Source: an uncultured Oscillospiraceae bacterium (GTDB taxonomy: Bacteria > Bacillota_A > Clostridia > Oscillospirales > Acutalibacteraceae). Taken from it: DNA of 13,285 nucleotides. Shown here one piece after another: positions 7,370 through 13,285 of the stretch. A model generated the notes under the pieces. It was not told the DNA's origin, searched no databases, and saw only the letters and a program-made list of their open reading frames with translations. The stretch covers positions 1 to 13,285 of the forward strand of contig CAJUTL010000055.1 in NCBI GenBank assembly GCA_910589395.1. Reading direction: 5' to 3'. The position numbers and the translations under genes are program-made. Each line of letters starts with the position of its first letter. The stretch's first letter is position 1.

Positions 7370-7399
7370 AAATTTCCTCCTCTGTATTTGACTGCCCCC

Positions 7400-7429
7400 A
7401 TTATAATTGCGGCTTTTTGGAATGTCCAA
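7400..7429 (-). promoter_or_regulatory. Promoter of the flavodoxin operon
   Basis: On the - strand TTGGAC (7424-7429) and TATAAT (7400-7405) are 18 bases apart, or TGGACA with 17 bases. Transcription would begin near 7393, giving a leader of about 25 bases that contains the GGAGG site. A perfect 8-bp inverted repeat (7448-7470) sits just upstream. Confidence 0.65.
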
Positions 7430-7447
7430 TACTTCTTATTTGTCTAT

Positions 7448-7470
7448 TTCTATGCCTAAAAAGCATAGAA
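7448..7470. promoter_or_regulatory. Inverted repeat upstream of the flavodoxin promoter
   Basis: TTCTATGC (7448-7455) and GCATAGAA (7463-7470) are perfectly complementary with a 7-base spacer. It lies about 18 bases upstream of the -35, a usual place for an activator site. A weak terminator for + strand transcription is also possible. Confidence 0.35.
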
Positions 7471-7637
7471 AATTTTACAGGCCTCCCCGGCTTTGCCCTT
7501 ATCGAGGGAAGCTGCCATTGTGTTTTGCGATGTTATTCTTTTAGGCTTCCTTCAAAAATGGAAGCTTCGGAAAAGGCGGTAGCCCATAAGGAAATATCGC
7601 AAAACTTATGACTTACGCCAGGTAAACGGGAAAATAG
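7471..7637. other. Gene-free junction with nested inverted repeats
   Basis: No convincing gene. A 10-bp perfect inverted repeat, GTTTTGCGAT (7522-7531) and ATCGCAAAAC (7596-7605), encloses a second one, AGGCTTCC (7543-7550) with GGAAGCTT (7560-7567, one G-U pair). The enclosed 84 bases could fold as an RNA or be a small palindromic element. It lies at the transition from GC-rich host sequence to the AT-rich cassette. Confidence 0.35.
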
Positions 7638-7679
7638 AAACTGCTGTGAAAAAGGTTTATCCGATTGCATAGCAGTTTT
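7638..7679 (+). repeat. Left copy of the cassette-flanking hairpin repeat
   Basis: These 42 bases match 12584-12625 at 38 positions in direct orientation, including an unbroken TTATCCGATT core and CATAGCAGTTTT end. Its arms AAACTGCTGTG and CATAGCAGTTT pair with one G-U, and a T-run follows (to 7682), so it resembles a terminator for + strand transcription. However, no + strand gene lies just to its left. This favours a cassette boundary or a relic of a previous neighbour rather than a terminator in current use. Confidence 0.75.
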
Positions 7680-7715
7680 TTTAGAAATCTACAAATAATG
7701 CGTAATATTTTACAA

Positions 7716-8039
7716 TTAAATAATAGAGGCATATAATGGGTATATGTTTCCAGCTGTATAAATTAAAATGTTTCTTGAATCATTAATACACCTTATCAGA
7801 ATGCAATTCCATGTCCCCTCTGATGTTGCGATAGATAAAGTTGTAAAGGGAGCATACAGTGCGTTAGCTTCTCTAATAGATAGAGCTAGATTATCAAAAT
7901 TTATAGAAGAAACATTGACTTTTGCTATTATTGTAAAAGTCAGAGGCTGAGCTTTATTTCTTTTTTGTTCTTCGATTTTTTCTTTTAAAACATCCCAGGA
8001 CATAGAGTCTGACACTTTAGCAAAATAGGCTTTTTTCAT
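7716..8039 (-). CDS. Small unknown protein divergent from the methyltransferase
   Basis: A 107-residue protein beginning MKKAYFAKVSDSMSWDVLKE. I do not recognise a family. It has a charged, probably helical N-terminal part with KEKIEEQKRNKAQ, then alternating hydrophobic stretches (TFTIIAKVNV, TLSIATSEGTWNCILIRC, NILIYTAGNIYPLYASII) that suggest a small beta-rich fold. There is no signal peptide or clear helix-turn-helix. AAGGGG lies 7 bases before the chosen ATG; the frame also opens at 8075 without a ribosome site. Its promoter overlaps that of the methyltransferase operon on the other strand. It lies inside the repeat-bounded cassette and shares its AT-rich composition. By position it could be a regulator, inhibitor or antitoxin-like partner, but that is inference only. 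Confidence 0.6.
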   Translation of the reverse strand: MKKAYFAKVSDSMSWDVLKEKIEEQKRNKAQPLTFTIIAKVNVSSINFDNLALSIREANALYAPFTTLSIATSEGTWNCILIRCINDSRNILIYTAGNIYPLYASII

Positions 8040-8056
8040 TAAAATTCCCCTTTTAA

Positions 8057-8085
8057 TTGACTTCTTTACAAACAAAAGTTATAAT
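8057..8085 (+). promoter_or_regulatory. Promoter of the methyltransferase operon
   Basis: TTGACT (8057-8062), 17 bases, then TATAAT (8080-8085): nearly a consensus housekeeping promoter. The start would be near 8092, giving a leader of about 33 bases with GAGGTG before the methyltransferase. Confidence 0.78.
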
Positions 8086-8107
8086 TATCATGTCTAATTA
8101 TATCCAA
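8078..8107 (-). promoter_or_regulatory. Promoter of the divergent small gene
   Basis: On the - strand TTGGAT (8102-8107), 18 bases, then TATAAC (8078-8083). Its -10 box shares four bases with the -10 of the + strand promoter, so polymerase could not occupy both at once. It would start near 8071, about 32 bases before the small gene. Confidence 0.55.
8080..8102. promoter_or_regulatory. Operator-like palindrome between the divergent genes
   Basis: TATAATTA (8080-8087) and TAATTATA (8095-8102) form a perfect 8-bp inverted repeat with spacer TCATGTC. It covers the -10 and start point of the methyltransferase promoter and the region between the -35 and -10 of the opposite one, so a dimeric repressor here could silence both. 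AT-only arms can arise by chance in AT-rich DNA, hence moderate confidence. Confidence 0.45.
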
Positions 8108-8124
8108 AAATGAGGTGCTTTATG

Positions 8125-9327
8125 ATGAAAAAGCAAAATTTATATATTGACATATTTGCGGGTTGTGGCGGCTTGTCTACTGGCTTATTAAAAGCTGGGT
8201 GGACAGGTCTTTTTGCCGTTGAAAAAAACGCGGATGCCTTTTCAACATTGGAGCACAATCTAATTAATAAAAACAGGCATTTCTTATGGCCAAATTGGCT
8301 AGAAATTAAAGAACATGATATCAATGAACTTCTTAAAGAACATGAAAAAGAGTTGCTTGACTTGCAGGGAAAAATAACATTAGTTGCTGGTGGCCCCCCT
8401 TGTCAGGGATTTTCAATGGCTGGTAAACGAGATCAAGACGATCAAAGGAATAAGCTTGTAAAGTCTTATATTAAGTTCATTAAACTTGTAATGCCTGAAG
8501 CTATAATTTTTGAAAACGTTCATGGCTTTACGGTAAATTTTAAAAATAAAAAAGGTACTAAGAAATATTCTTCATATGTTGAACGAGCATTAAAGAGGTT
8601 GGGATATAAAACATTTCATAAAATTGTGGATATGTCCGAATACGGCGTTCCTCAAAAAAGGAAGAGATTTATTCTTGTTGCAATGAAAAAACATTCGCCT
8701 AAAGAAGTTTTTGAGATATTAGAAAAAAACAAAGAAAAGTTTTGTTGTGATAATGGGATAAAAAGCAAAACAACAGTATCTGAAGCGATAAGTGATTTAG
8801 AAAAACAATGTGGAACGTGTTCTTCGCCAGATACGAAAGGATTTAAGGCTGGAATATATGGTGTAGCTAAGTCTGGATATCAGAAATTAATGCGCCAAGG
8901 AATGAACCAACTTAATGGTGCTGTAGATAGTCATCGTTTTGTTAACCATAGAAAAGACACCATAGCTTTGCATGAAAATTTATTAGCATATGCTCCTATA
9001 GGAAAAAGAATTACACCAGATGATAACCTTGTTGAAGGCTTAAATCGTCGAGGTGTGACAGTTCTTGATCCGAATTCACAGGCACCAACAATTACGTCTA
9101 TTCCTGATGAATTAGTACATTATTGTGAACCAAGGATTTTAACAGTTCGTGAGCTTGCGCGCATTCAAAGTTTTCCAGATTGGTATGAATTTAAAGGGAA
9201 ATATACATCTGGTGGAGCAAGAAGAAAAAAAGAGGTACCAAGGTATACACAGGTGGGTAATGCTGTTCCACCCCTATTTGCAGAACAAATAGGGATAGCA
9301 CTTTTGGAGGTGCTTAATAATGATTAA
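8125..9327 (+). CDS. DNA (cytosine-5-)-methyltransferase
   Basis: A 400-residue C5-cytosine methyltransferase with all key motifs in order: I (DIFAGCGG, 9-16, SAM binding), IV (GGPPCQGFS, catalytic Cys93), VI (ENV, 130-132), VIII (QKRKR, 177-181), a target-recognition region (about 200-330), IX (RELARIQSFP, from 342) and X (QVGNAVPP, from 376). It should methylate cytosine in a specific sequence; the target cannot be read by eye. GAGGTG (8112-8117) sits 7 bases before the ATG at 8125; 8122 is an alternative and the open frame reaches 8110. The ATPase gene starts inside its last codons (8-base overlap), so translation is coupled. No endonuclease is adjacent, unlike a standard type II restriction system. 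AT-rich codon use contrasts with the left half of the window. Confidence 0.96.
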   Translation: MKKQNLYIDIFAGCGGLSTGLLKAGWTGLFAVEKNADAFSTLEHNLINKNRHFLWPNWLEIKEHDINELLKEHEKELLDLQGKITLVAGGPPCQGFSMAGKRDQDDQRNKLVKSYIKFIKLVMPEAIIFENVHGFTVNFKNKKGTKKYSSYVERALKRLGYKTFHKIVDMSEYGVPQKRKRFILVAMKKHSPKEVFEILEKNKEKFCCDNGIKSKTTVSEAISDLEKQCGTCSSPDTKGFKAGIYGVAKSGYQKLMRQGMNQLNGAVDSHRFVNHRKDTIALHENLLAYAPIGKRITPDDNLVEGLNRRGVTVLDPNSQAPTITSIPDELVHYCEPRILTVRELARIQSFPDWYEFKGKYTSGGARRKKEVPRYTQVGNAVPPLFAEQIGIALLEVLNND

Positions 9328-11653
9328 AGCAAATAATACATTATCTTTTAGAGTAAGTTCTGGATTGAAAAATTTGATTGGTCGGGATTTGATTAGCGAT
9401 AAGTATATTGCTGTATTTGAATTGGTAAAAAATTCATACGATGCAGGTGCTAGTAAGGTTAGTATATCCTATTTAATTTCCGATGGCGATGTTGGAAAAT
9501 TTATAATTTCTGATAATGGAAGTGGAATGACCTACAATGATATAATTCAAAAATGGTTGTTCGTAGCATATTCTGAAAAGAAGCCACAAAATAGATCAAA
9601 AGCTGATTTTCGAGAAGAAATTAAACGCGAAGTGGCAGGAGCAAAAGGAGTAGGGCGTTTTTCTTGCGACAGATTAGGTGCATCATTACAGCTAATAACA
9701 AAATCAAAATCAGATTTTCAAGCACATGTTGTAGATGTAAATTGGAATCGATTTGAACTAGATGATACAAAAGAATTTATAGAAATCCCAGTAGATTATT
9801 CTCAAACCAACCAACTCCCAAGTGGCTTTCTTAATGGAACTTCTCTCATTGTAAGTGATTTAAGAGAAACTTGGGATAGGGATTCGTTATTAAAATTGAA
9901 ACGCTCTTTAATGAAATTGATTAGTCCAGATGCTGATAAAGGTGAATTACCTTTTGATATTGAAATAGTTGTTCCGTCGGAAAAAGAAACTGATGAAAAG
10001 TTGTTAGTGGAATATAAGAAAGAGCAGGAAAATGGTAAGGATTCAAGAAAGAAAATTAATCCAGAACGTGATATTGTAAATGGAAAAATAAGAAATGATA
10101 TATTTGAAAAGTTAAATATAAAAACAACTAATATAGAAGTTAATATATCAGAAGATGGACATAGTATTATTAGTACTTTATCTGACAGAGGTAAGTATAT
10201 TTTTACTGTTAAAGAAAAAAATCGAAAATATGGATTATTAAAAAATATACATATATCAGTGTTTTACCTAAATCAAAGTGCAAAAGTAAATTTTACTCGT
10301 CAAATGGGTGGTGTTACTCCTAAAAGTTACGGTTCAGTATTTATATATAAAAATGGATTTAGAATTAATCCTTATGGAGAACCAGGGCAGGATTTTTTTG
10401 GTATTGATCAAAGGAAAGCGCAGGGATGGAAAAGGTTTCTAGGAACTCGTGAAATTATGGGACGCATTTCAATAAAAGGCGATAATGAGCAATTTGTTGA
10501 AACAACAAGCCGTGCACATGGTTTCATTCAAACTCCCGCAGTAGATATGCTTGCCGATTTATTTGTTGAAAAAGTATTAAAAGTATTGGAAAAATATGTT
10601 GTTCATCTTATAAATTGGGGGGAGCCTTTAAAATCTAATCATAATCATATGATTTCTCCAGAAGAAATTGGAGATGAAATTATTTCGCAATTTATTACTA
10701 ATATAAATACAGACGATATATTAAGTGTAGATTATAATCCTGAAATTCTAAATAAAGATATACTTGCAAAAGAATCCGATAGTATCACATCATCATTAAA
10801 GAAATTAGAATCTGTCGCTGAAAAAACGCAAGATACAGGATTATTAGAATTAGCTCAAACTGTAAAAAAAAGAACTGAAGCAATTTTATCAGATAATATT
10901 AAATTGGAGGAAGATAATATTGCAAAAGAAAAGGAATTAAAACAAGTACGTCAAGAAAGTGAAGTACGGAAAAAGCAAGTATACTTTCTATCAGGTGCAG
11001 CTAATCAAAATGTCACAAATCTAATTGGCGGTTTCCATACAGTTTATACATTGACAGATGCAATTAAAGGAAATATTAATTTTTTACGTGAAGAGTTATC
11101 AAAAGGAAAAGCCGCTAGTGAAGATACAATTTTAATGGTAATAAGCGAGATATATCAGGCTAATGAAAAAGCTCACAAACTTGCTGATTTAGCTATTCAT
11201 GGAAATCAAACCTTAAAACAAGAGGGTTCAAACAGTATATATGATTTTATTCGTCAATATATTGATGCAAACTTGGCTATGAAAGGGATTGAATATATAT
11301 TGACTTGTGATGAAAAGGCCTTTAATTGCAAATTTGATGCATCCTCTATAGGAATTATTTTAGATAATATTTCAAGTAATGCTATAAAAGCAGGAGCAAC
11401 AAAATTGTATATATCATTAGAAGATATGCCGAAATATGTTGAAATTGCCTTTGCAGATAATGGGATGGGGCTAGATAACGATATTGATATTGATATGCTT
11501 TTTGAGTGGGGCGTATCTAATAATATTAGTAAAAAAGGATTTGGCATAGGTCTATATCATATCAAACAATTAGTAGAAGAAATGAAAGGGACAGTAGCAA
11601 TCGATACCACATATCGAGATGGTTTCAGATTGGTGGTGAAATTAAAAAGATGA
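9320..11653 (+). CDS. Dual GHKL ATPase: MORC/Hsp90-like N-terminus, kinase-like C-terminus
   Basis: A 777-residue protein with two separate GHKL ATP-binding modules. The N-terminal one (HATPase_c_3 type, MORC/paraMORC/Hsp90-like) has ELVKNSYDAGA (Glu34, Asn38, Asp41), DNGSGM (65-70) and GAKGVGRFS (107-115), followed by an S5-like middle region to about 420. A charged, coiled-coil-prone stretch (about 475-565) leads to a dimerisation-like helix pair. There GGFHTVYT offers His573 with Thr at +4, a plausible phospho-acceptor. The C-terminal module is histidine-kinase-like: N-box NISSNAIK (683-690), DNGMGL (713-718) and GFGIGL (740-745). No transmembrane segment is seen, so it is a cytoplasmic sensor. 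Bacterial MORC relatives are known from restriction-type neighbourhoods. It overlaps the receiver gene by ATGA, which points to a kinase-receiver pair. The phospho-acceptor assignment is inference. Confidence 0.9.
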   Translation: MIKANNTLSFRVSSGLKNLIGRDLISDKYIAVFELVKNSYDAGASKVSISYLISDGDVGKFIISDNGSGMTYNDIIQKWLFVAYSEKKPQNRSKADFREEIKREVAGAKGVGRFSCDRLGASLQLITKSKSDFQAHVVDVNWNRFELDDTKEFIEIPVDYSQTNQLPSGFLNGTSLIVSDLRETWDRDSLLKLKRSLMKLISPDADKGELPFDIEIVVPSEKETDEKLLVEYKKEQENGKDSRKKINPERDIVNGKIRNDIFEKLNIKTTNIEVNISEDGHSIISTLSDRGKYIFTVKEKNRKYGLLKNIHISVFYLNQSAKVNFTRQMGGVTPKSYGSVFIYKNGFRINPYGEPGQDFFGIDQRKAQGWKRFLGTREIMGRISIKGDNEQFVETTSRAHGFIQTPAVDMLADLFVEKVLKVLEKYVVHLINWGEPLKSNHNHMISPEEIGDEIISQFITNINTDDILSVDYNPEILNKDILAKESDSITSSLKKLESVAEKTQDTGLLELAQTVKKRTEAILSDNIKLEEDNIAKEKELKQVRQESEVRKKQVYFLSGAANQNVTNLIGGFHTVYTLTDAIKGNINFLREELSKGKAASEDTILMVISEIYQANEKAHKLADLAIHGNQTLKQEGSNSIYDFIRQYIDANLAMKGIEYILTCDEKAFNCKFDASSIGIILDNISSNAIKAGATKLYISLEDMPKYVEIAFADNGMGLDNDIDIDMLFEWGVSNNISKKGFGIGLYHIKQLVEEMKGTVAIDTTYRDGFRLVVKLKR

Positions 11654-12579
11654 ATACGGTATTTAAAATTTTATGGTTTGAAGATGAAGTTTCATGGTTC
11701 CGTATGGAGCGGATACGGATAGAAGCAATTTTAAAAGATCATTATCTTATTCCGTACATTTCCAGAAAAGATGGTGATGGATTTGATGTTAATGAACTAA
11801 CTGGAAATGACTATGATTTAATTCTAATGGATTACAAATTGGCAGCCGGGAAAACAGGAGACACTATAGTATCGGCTATTCGCGAGAATGATATTTTGAC
11901 GGATATTTTATTCTATTCTTCAGAAGAACAGAATATGTTACTAGCACTATCCCAAGGAATGCCTTTGATTGATGGTGTATATTTGACAAAGCGTGATTAT
12001 ACAATCTTTACTGAAAAGGCAGAAAAACTGATTGGAAAAATCGTAAAACGTTCCGAAGATGTTGTCAATTTAAGAGGATTTGTTCTTGATAATACAAGCA
12101 ATTTTGAGTTACGCATAAAGGAAATATTAAATATTTGCTGGCAAAAATTTAGTGACGAGCATAAAAAATTGTTGACAGAGAAAACCATTGCCTTATTAAA
12201 TAGTAAAACGTCTAGAACAAAAAAGCAGGTAGAGGAAGCAAAAACTAAAGATAATGTATTCTCATATGCAAATAATGACAAGTATTTACTGAGTGTGGCA
12301 GATAGACTAGACATTATACAAGCTGTACTTCCCTTATTGCTTTCAAATTATAATTTACCGGACACTTTTTGTCCTTCTGATTTCAAAGATTATTATATCG
12401 ATAAAATAAATGTTTACCGAAACAAATTAGGGCATATTAAATTCGGTGAAAAATTAATTCAAATTAAAGGAAAAGATGTTGAGATCAATCAAGACTTACA
12501 TCGCTTTTTGAGAAAAAATATTGCAGAAGTGGATGCAACAATAAGCAAAATAGAAAACCATATAACACAAAGTATGTAA
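11650..12579 (+). CDS. Receiver domain fused to a HEPN-like RNase domain
   Basis: A 309-residue protein. Residues 1-125 form a receiver domain with the full set of phosphorylation residues: Glu11-Asp12 in WFEDE, phospho-acceptor Asp61 in LILMDYKL, Ser90 after LFY, and Lys114 in YLTKRDY. The C-terminal half (about 150-309) is predicted all-helical and lacks any DNA-binding signature. It contains VYRNKLGHIKF: Arg257 and His262 spaced as Rx4H with Asn after Arg, the usual active-site motif of HEPN ribonucleases. So the output is probably RNA cleavage rather than transcription. The ATG overlaps the kinase stop (ATGA), with only a weak upstream Shine-Dalgarno, so it depends on coupling. A terminator follows within five bases. 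The receiver call is strong; the HEPN call rests on one motif plus helical content. Confidence 0.85.
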   Translation: MNTVFKILWFEDEVSWFRMERIRIEAILKDHYLIPYISRKDGDGFDVNELTGNDYDLILMDYKLAAGKTGDTIVSAIRENDILTDILFYSSEEQNMLLALSQGMPLIDGVYLTKRDYTIFTEKAEKLIGKIVKRSEDVVNLRGFVLDNTSNFELRIKEILNICWQKFSDEHKKLLTEKTIALLNSKTSRTKKQVEEAKTKDNVFSYANNDKYLLSVADRLDIIQAVLPLLLSNYNLPDTFCPSDFKDYYIDKINVYRNKLGHIKFGEKLIQIKGKDVEINQDLHRFLRKNIAEVDATISKIENHITQSM

Positions 12580-12583
12580 TATT

Positions 12584-12628
12584 AAACTGCTATGCAAAAG
12601 GGTTATCCGATTACATAGCAGTTTTCTT
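12584..12628 (+). terminator. Terminator of the operon and right copy of the flanking repeat
   Basis: AAACTGCTATG (12584-12594) and CATAGCAGTTT (12614-12624) form a perfect 11-bp stem with a 19-base loop, followed by TTTTCTTTT-like sequence. It begins five bases after the receiver-HEPN stop and should end the operon transcript. Positions 12584-12625 match the element at 7638-7679 in direct orientation with four mismatches, one of which turns an A-U pair into G-U and so keeps the stem. Confidence 0.82.
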
Positions 12629-12850
12629 TTAGCTTTCTTTTGGTTTTCAGCGTTCCAACGGAACGAGCAGCCATTGCCACCGGCAATGATCTCAGGGGTT
12701 TGGGGATATGTCACCAACAAGCATTTAGCAGGAATTTCGGGAACGGGATTTCTGCTAAATACGCAATCTTACGGAAGATTGCATTGCTTGCCAATTTGTC
12801 AGAATACCAGTGATAAGATGTAGTGACATCTCAGATTTTATAGGATGGGA
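12629..12850. other. Gene-free array of four perfect hairpins
   Basis: No credible gene. Four perfect inverted repeats follow one another: CGTTCC/GGAACG (12651-12656/12660-12665, loop AAC); CATTGCC/GGCAATG (12672-12678/12682-12688, loop ACC); ATTTAGCAG/CTGCTAAAT (12723-12731/12752-12760); GCAATCTT/AAGATTGC (12763-12770/12775-12782, loop ACGG). Between the second and third lies a G-rich stretch, GGGGTTTGGGGATATG (12695-12710). Such arrays are typical of transfer origins, single-strand or replication origins, and structured RNAs of mobile elements. I cannot tell which. The remainder to 12850 shows nothing else. Confidence 0.45.
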
Positions 12851-12853
12851 TAA

Positions 12854-12920
12854 ATACCGTTGGAATGTATATTGACAAAATTGAGAATTAAGATTACACT
12901 AAATACATACCGAACGAATG
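12854..12920. promoter_or_regulatory. Direct repeat flanking the TetR gene promoter
   Basis: ATACCGTTGGAATG (12854-12867) and ATACCGAACGAATG (12907-12920) agree at 11 of 14 positions. They lie immediately upstream of the -35 and downstream of the -10. In the second, ACCG (12909-12912) also faces CGGT (12926-12929). This placement suits autoregulation by the TetR-family protein, but is unproven. Confidence 0.35.
12872..12900 (+). promoter_or_regulatory. Promoter of the TetR-family gene
   Basis: TTGACA (12872-12877), 17 bases, TACACT (12895-12900): perfect -35 and good -10. The leader runs to GGAGGTGG at 12931-12938. Confidence 0.75.
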
Positions 12921-12944
12921 AATAACGGTTGGAGGTGGTTTTTT

Positions 12945-13285
12945 ATGGCAAGAAATAAATATCCCGAAGTAACTGTTGAGAAGATATTGGAAGTGTCACA
13001 GCGGTTATTTATGGAAAAGGGATACGACAATACAACTATTCAAGATATTGTAAATGAACTTGGGGGACTGACTAAGGGCGCAATCTATCATCACTTCAAA
13101 TCGAAAGAGGAGATTATCGACGCATTAGGGGAAAAACTCTTTTTTGATAATAACCCGTTTGTTACCGTTCAGAAGCAGAAGAACTTGAATGGTTTACAAA
13201 AAATGCGAGAAGTTATTAAGCTAAACCATATCGATATTGATAGGACAGAGCTTGGCAAACAAAGTATTCCCCTTTTGAAAAACCC
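12945..13285 (+). CDS. TetR/AcrR-family regulator, partial at window end
   Basis: The first 113 residues of a TetR-family repressor; the frame is still open at the window end. It starts MARNKYPEVTVEKILEVSQR and has the family's N-terminal helix-turn-helix: LFMEKGYDNTTIQDIVNELG, then TKGAIYHHFKSKEEII, where GAIYHHFKSKE is the diagnostic recognition-helix signature (about residues 46-56). From about residue 65 the ligand-binding helical domain begins. GGAGGTGG lies 6 bases before the ATG, a very strong site. Its composition is intermediate between the AT-rich cassette and the host-like left half. The target is probably its own promoter and a neighbouring gene beyond the window, commonly a transporter; that gene is not visible. 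Confidence 0.9.
   Translation, partial: MARNKYPEVTVEKILEVSQRLFMEKGYDNTTIQDIVNELGGLTKGAIYHHFKSKEEIIDALGEKLFFDNNPFVTVQKQKNLNGLQKMREVIKLNHIDIDRTELGKQSIPLLKN

Noticed and set aside
8110..8124. Upstream ATG for the methyltransferase
   Set aside because: It precedes the GAGGTG site; the ATG at 8125 has proper spacing and leads directly into motif I.
8394..8399. Run of six C's in the catalytic motif as a phase-variation tract
   Set aside because: Six bases is short for slippage and the run is dictated by the conserved GGPPC codons.
7716..12579. A conventional restriction-modification system
   Set aside because: The methyltransferase is present, but no endonuclease, helicase or specificity subunit; the partners are a kinase-like ATPase and a receiver protein. 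A nuclease outside the window cannot be excluded.
12496..12720. 74-codon - strand frame across the terminator and hairpin array
   Set aside because: It overlaps the receiver-HEPN gene end, the terminator and two hairpins; no ribosome site or recognisable domain.
1..13285. CRISPR array, tRNA, rRNA or transposase gene
   Set aside because: No regularly spaced repeats, no cloverleaf or rRNA-like sequence, and no transposase or integrase motif seen on either strand.

Overview
The window looks like part of a Clostridia genome, probably a gut-type Oscillospirales/Ruminococcaceae relative. The evidence is a GC-rich core with S-layer-homology (SLH) proteins, an SLH/YkuD cell-wall enzyme, a DUF2974 hydrolase, flavodoxin-like envelope proteins and Firmicutes-style GGAGG ribosome binding sites. 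Composition changes sharply near 7.4-7.7 kb. Everything to the left is GC-rich host-type sequence. From about 7.6 kb onward the sequence is AT-rich and has the layout of an acquired accessory region.

Left part, + strand (1-4912): a DUF2974/Mbeg1-like alpha/beta hydrolase; an intergenic unit with short degenerate repeats and a folded leader; a secreted SLH protein with a YkuD L,D-transpeptidase domain; and an acyltransferase-3 family membrane protein. A strong bidirectional terminator follows. Middle part, - strand (5097-7369): a probable two-gene operon. The promoter-proximal gene is a triple fusion (three SLH repeats, a cyclophilin-like fold and a flavodoxin). It is followed by a flavodoxin-domain lipoprotein. 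The fusion gene has an in-frame TGA 26 codons before a second stop, and the codons after it still read as a conserved flavodoxin C-terminus, so it looks like a recent nonsense change.

Right part (7638-12628) is the most interesting stretch. An AT-rich cassette is bracketed by two direct copies (38 of 42 bases identical) of a hairpin/terminator element. It holds a tightly coupled three-gene operon: a DNA cytosine-5 methyltransferase, a 777-residue protein with two separate GHKL ATPase modules (one MORC/Hsp90-like at the N-terminus, one histidine-kinase-like at the C-terminus), and a protein with a complete phospho-receiver domain joined to a C-terminal helical domain carrying RNKLGH, an Rx4H motif typical of HEPN ribonucleases. 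A small unknown gene is transcribed divergently. The two -10 boxes overlap on opposite strands, and an 8-bp inverted repeat lies across the start region, which suggests a switch. No restriction endonuclease is visible. My reading, which is inference, is a defence system in which DNA methylation state and a phosphorelay control a HEPN RNase effector.

After the cassette come four consecutive perfect hairpins (12651-12782), resembling an oriT or other mobile-element control region, and then a TetR-family regulator that runs off the window end.
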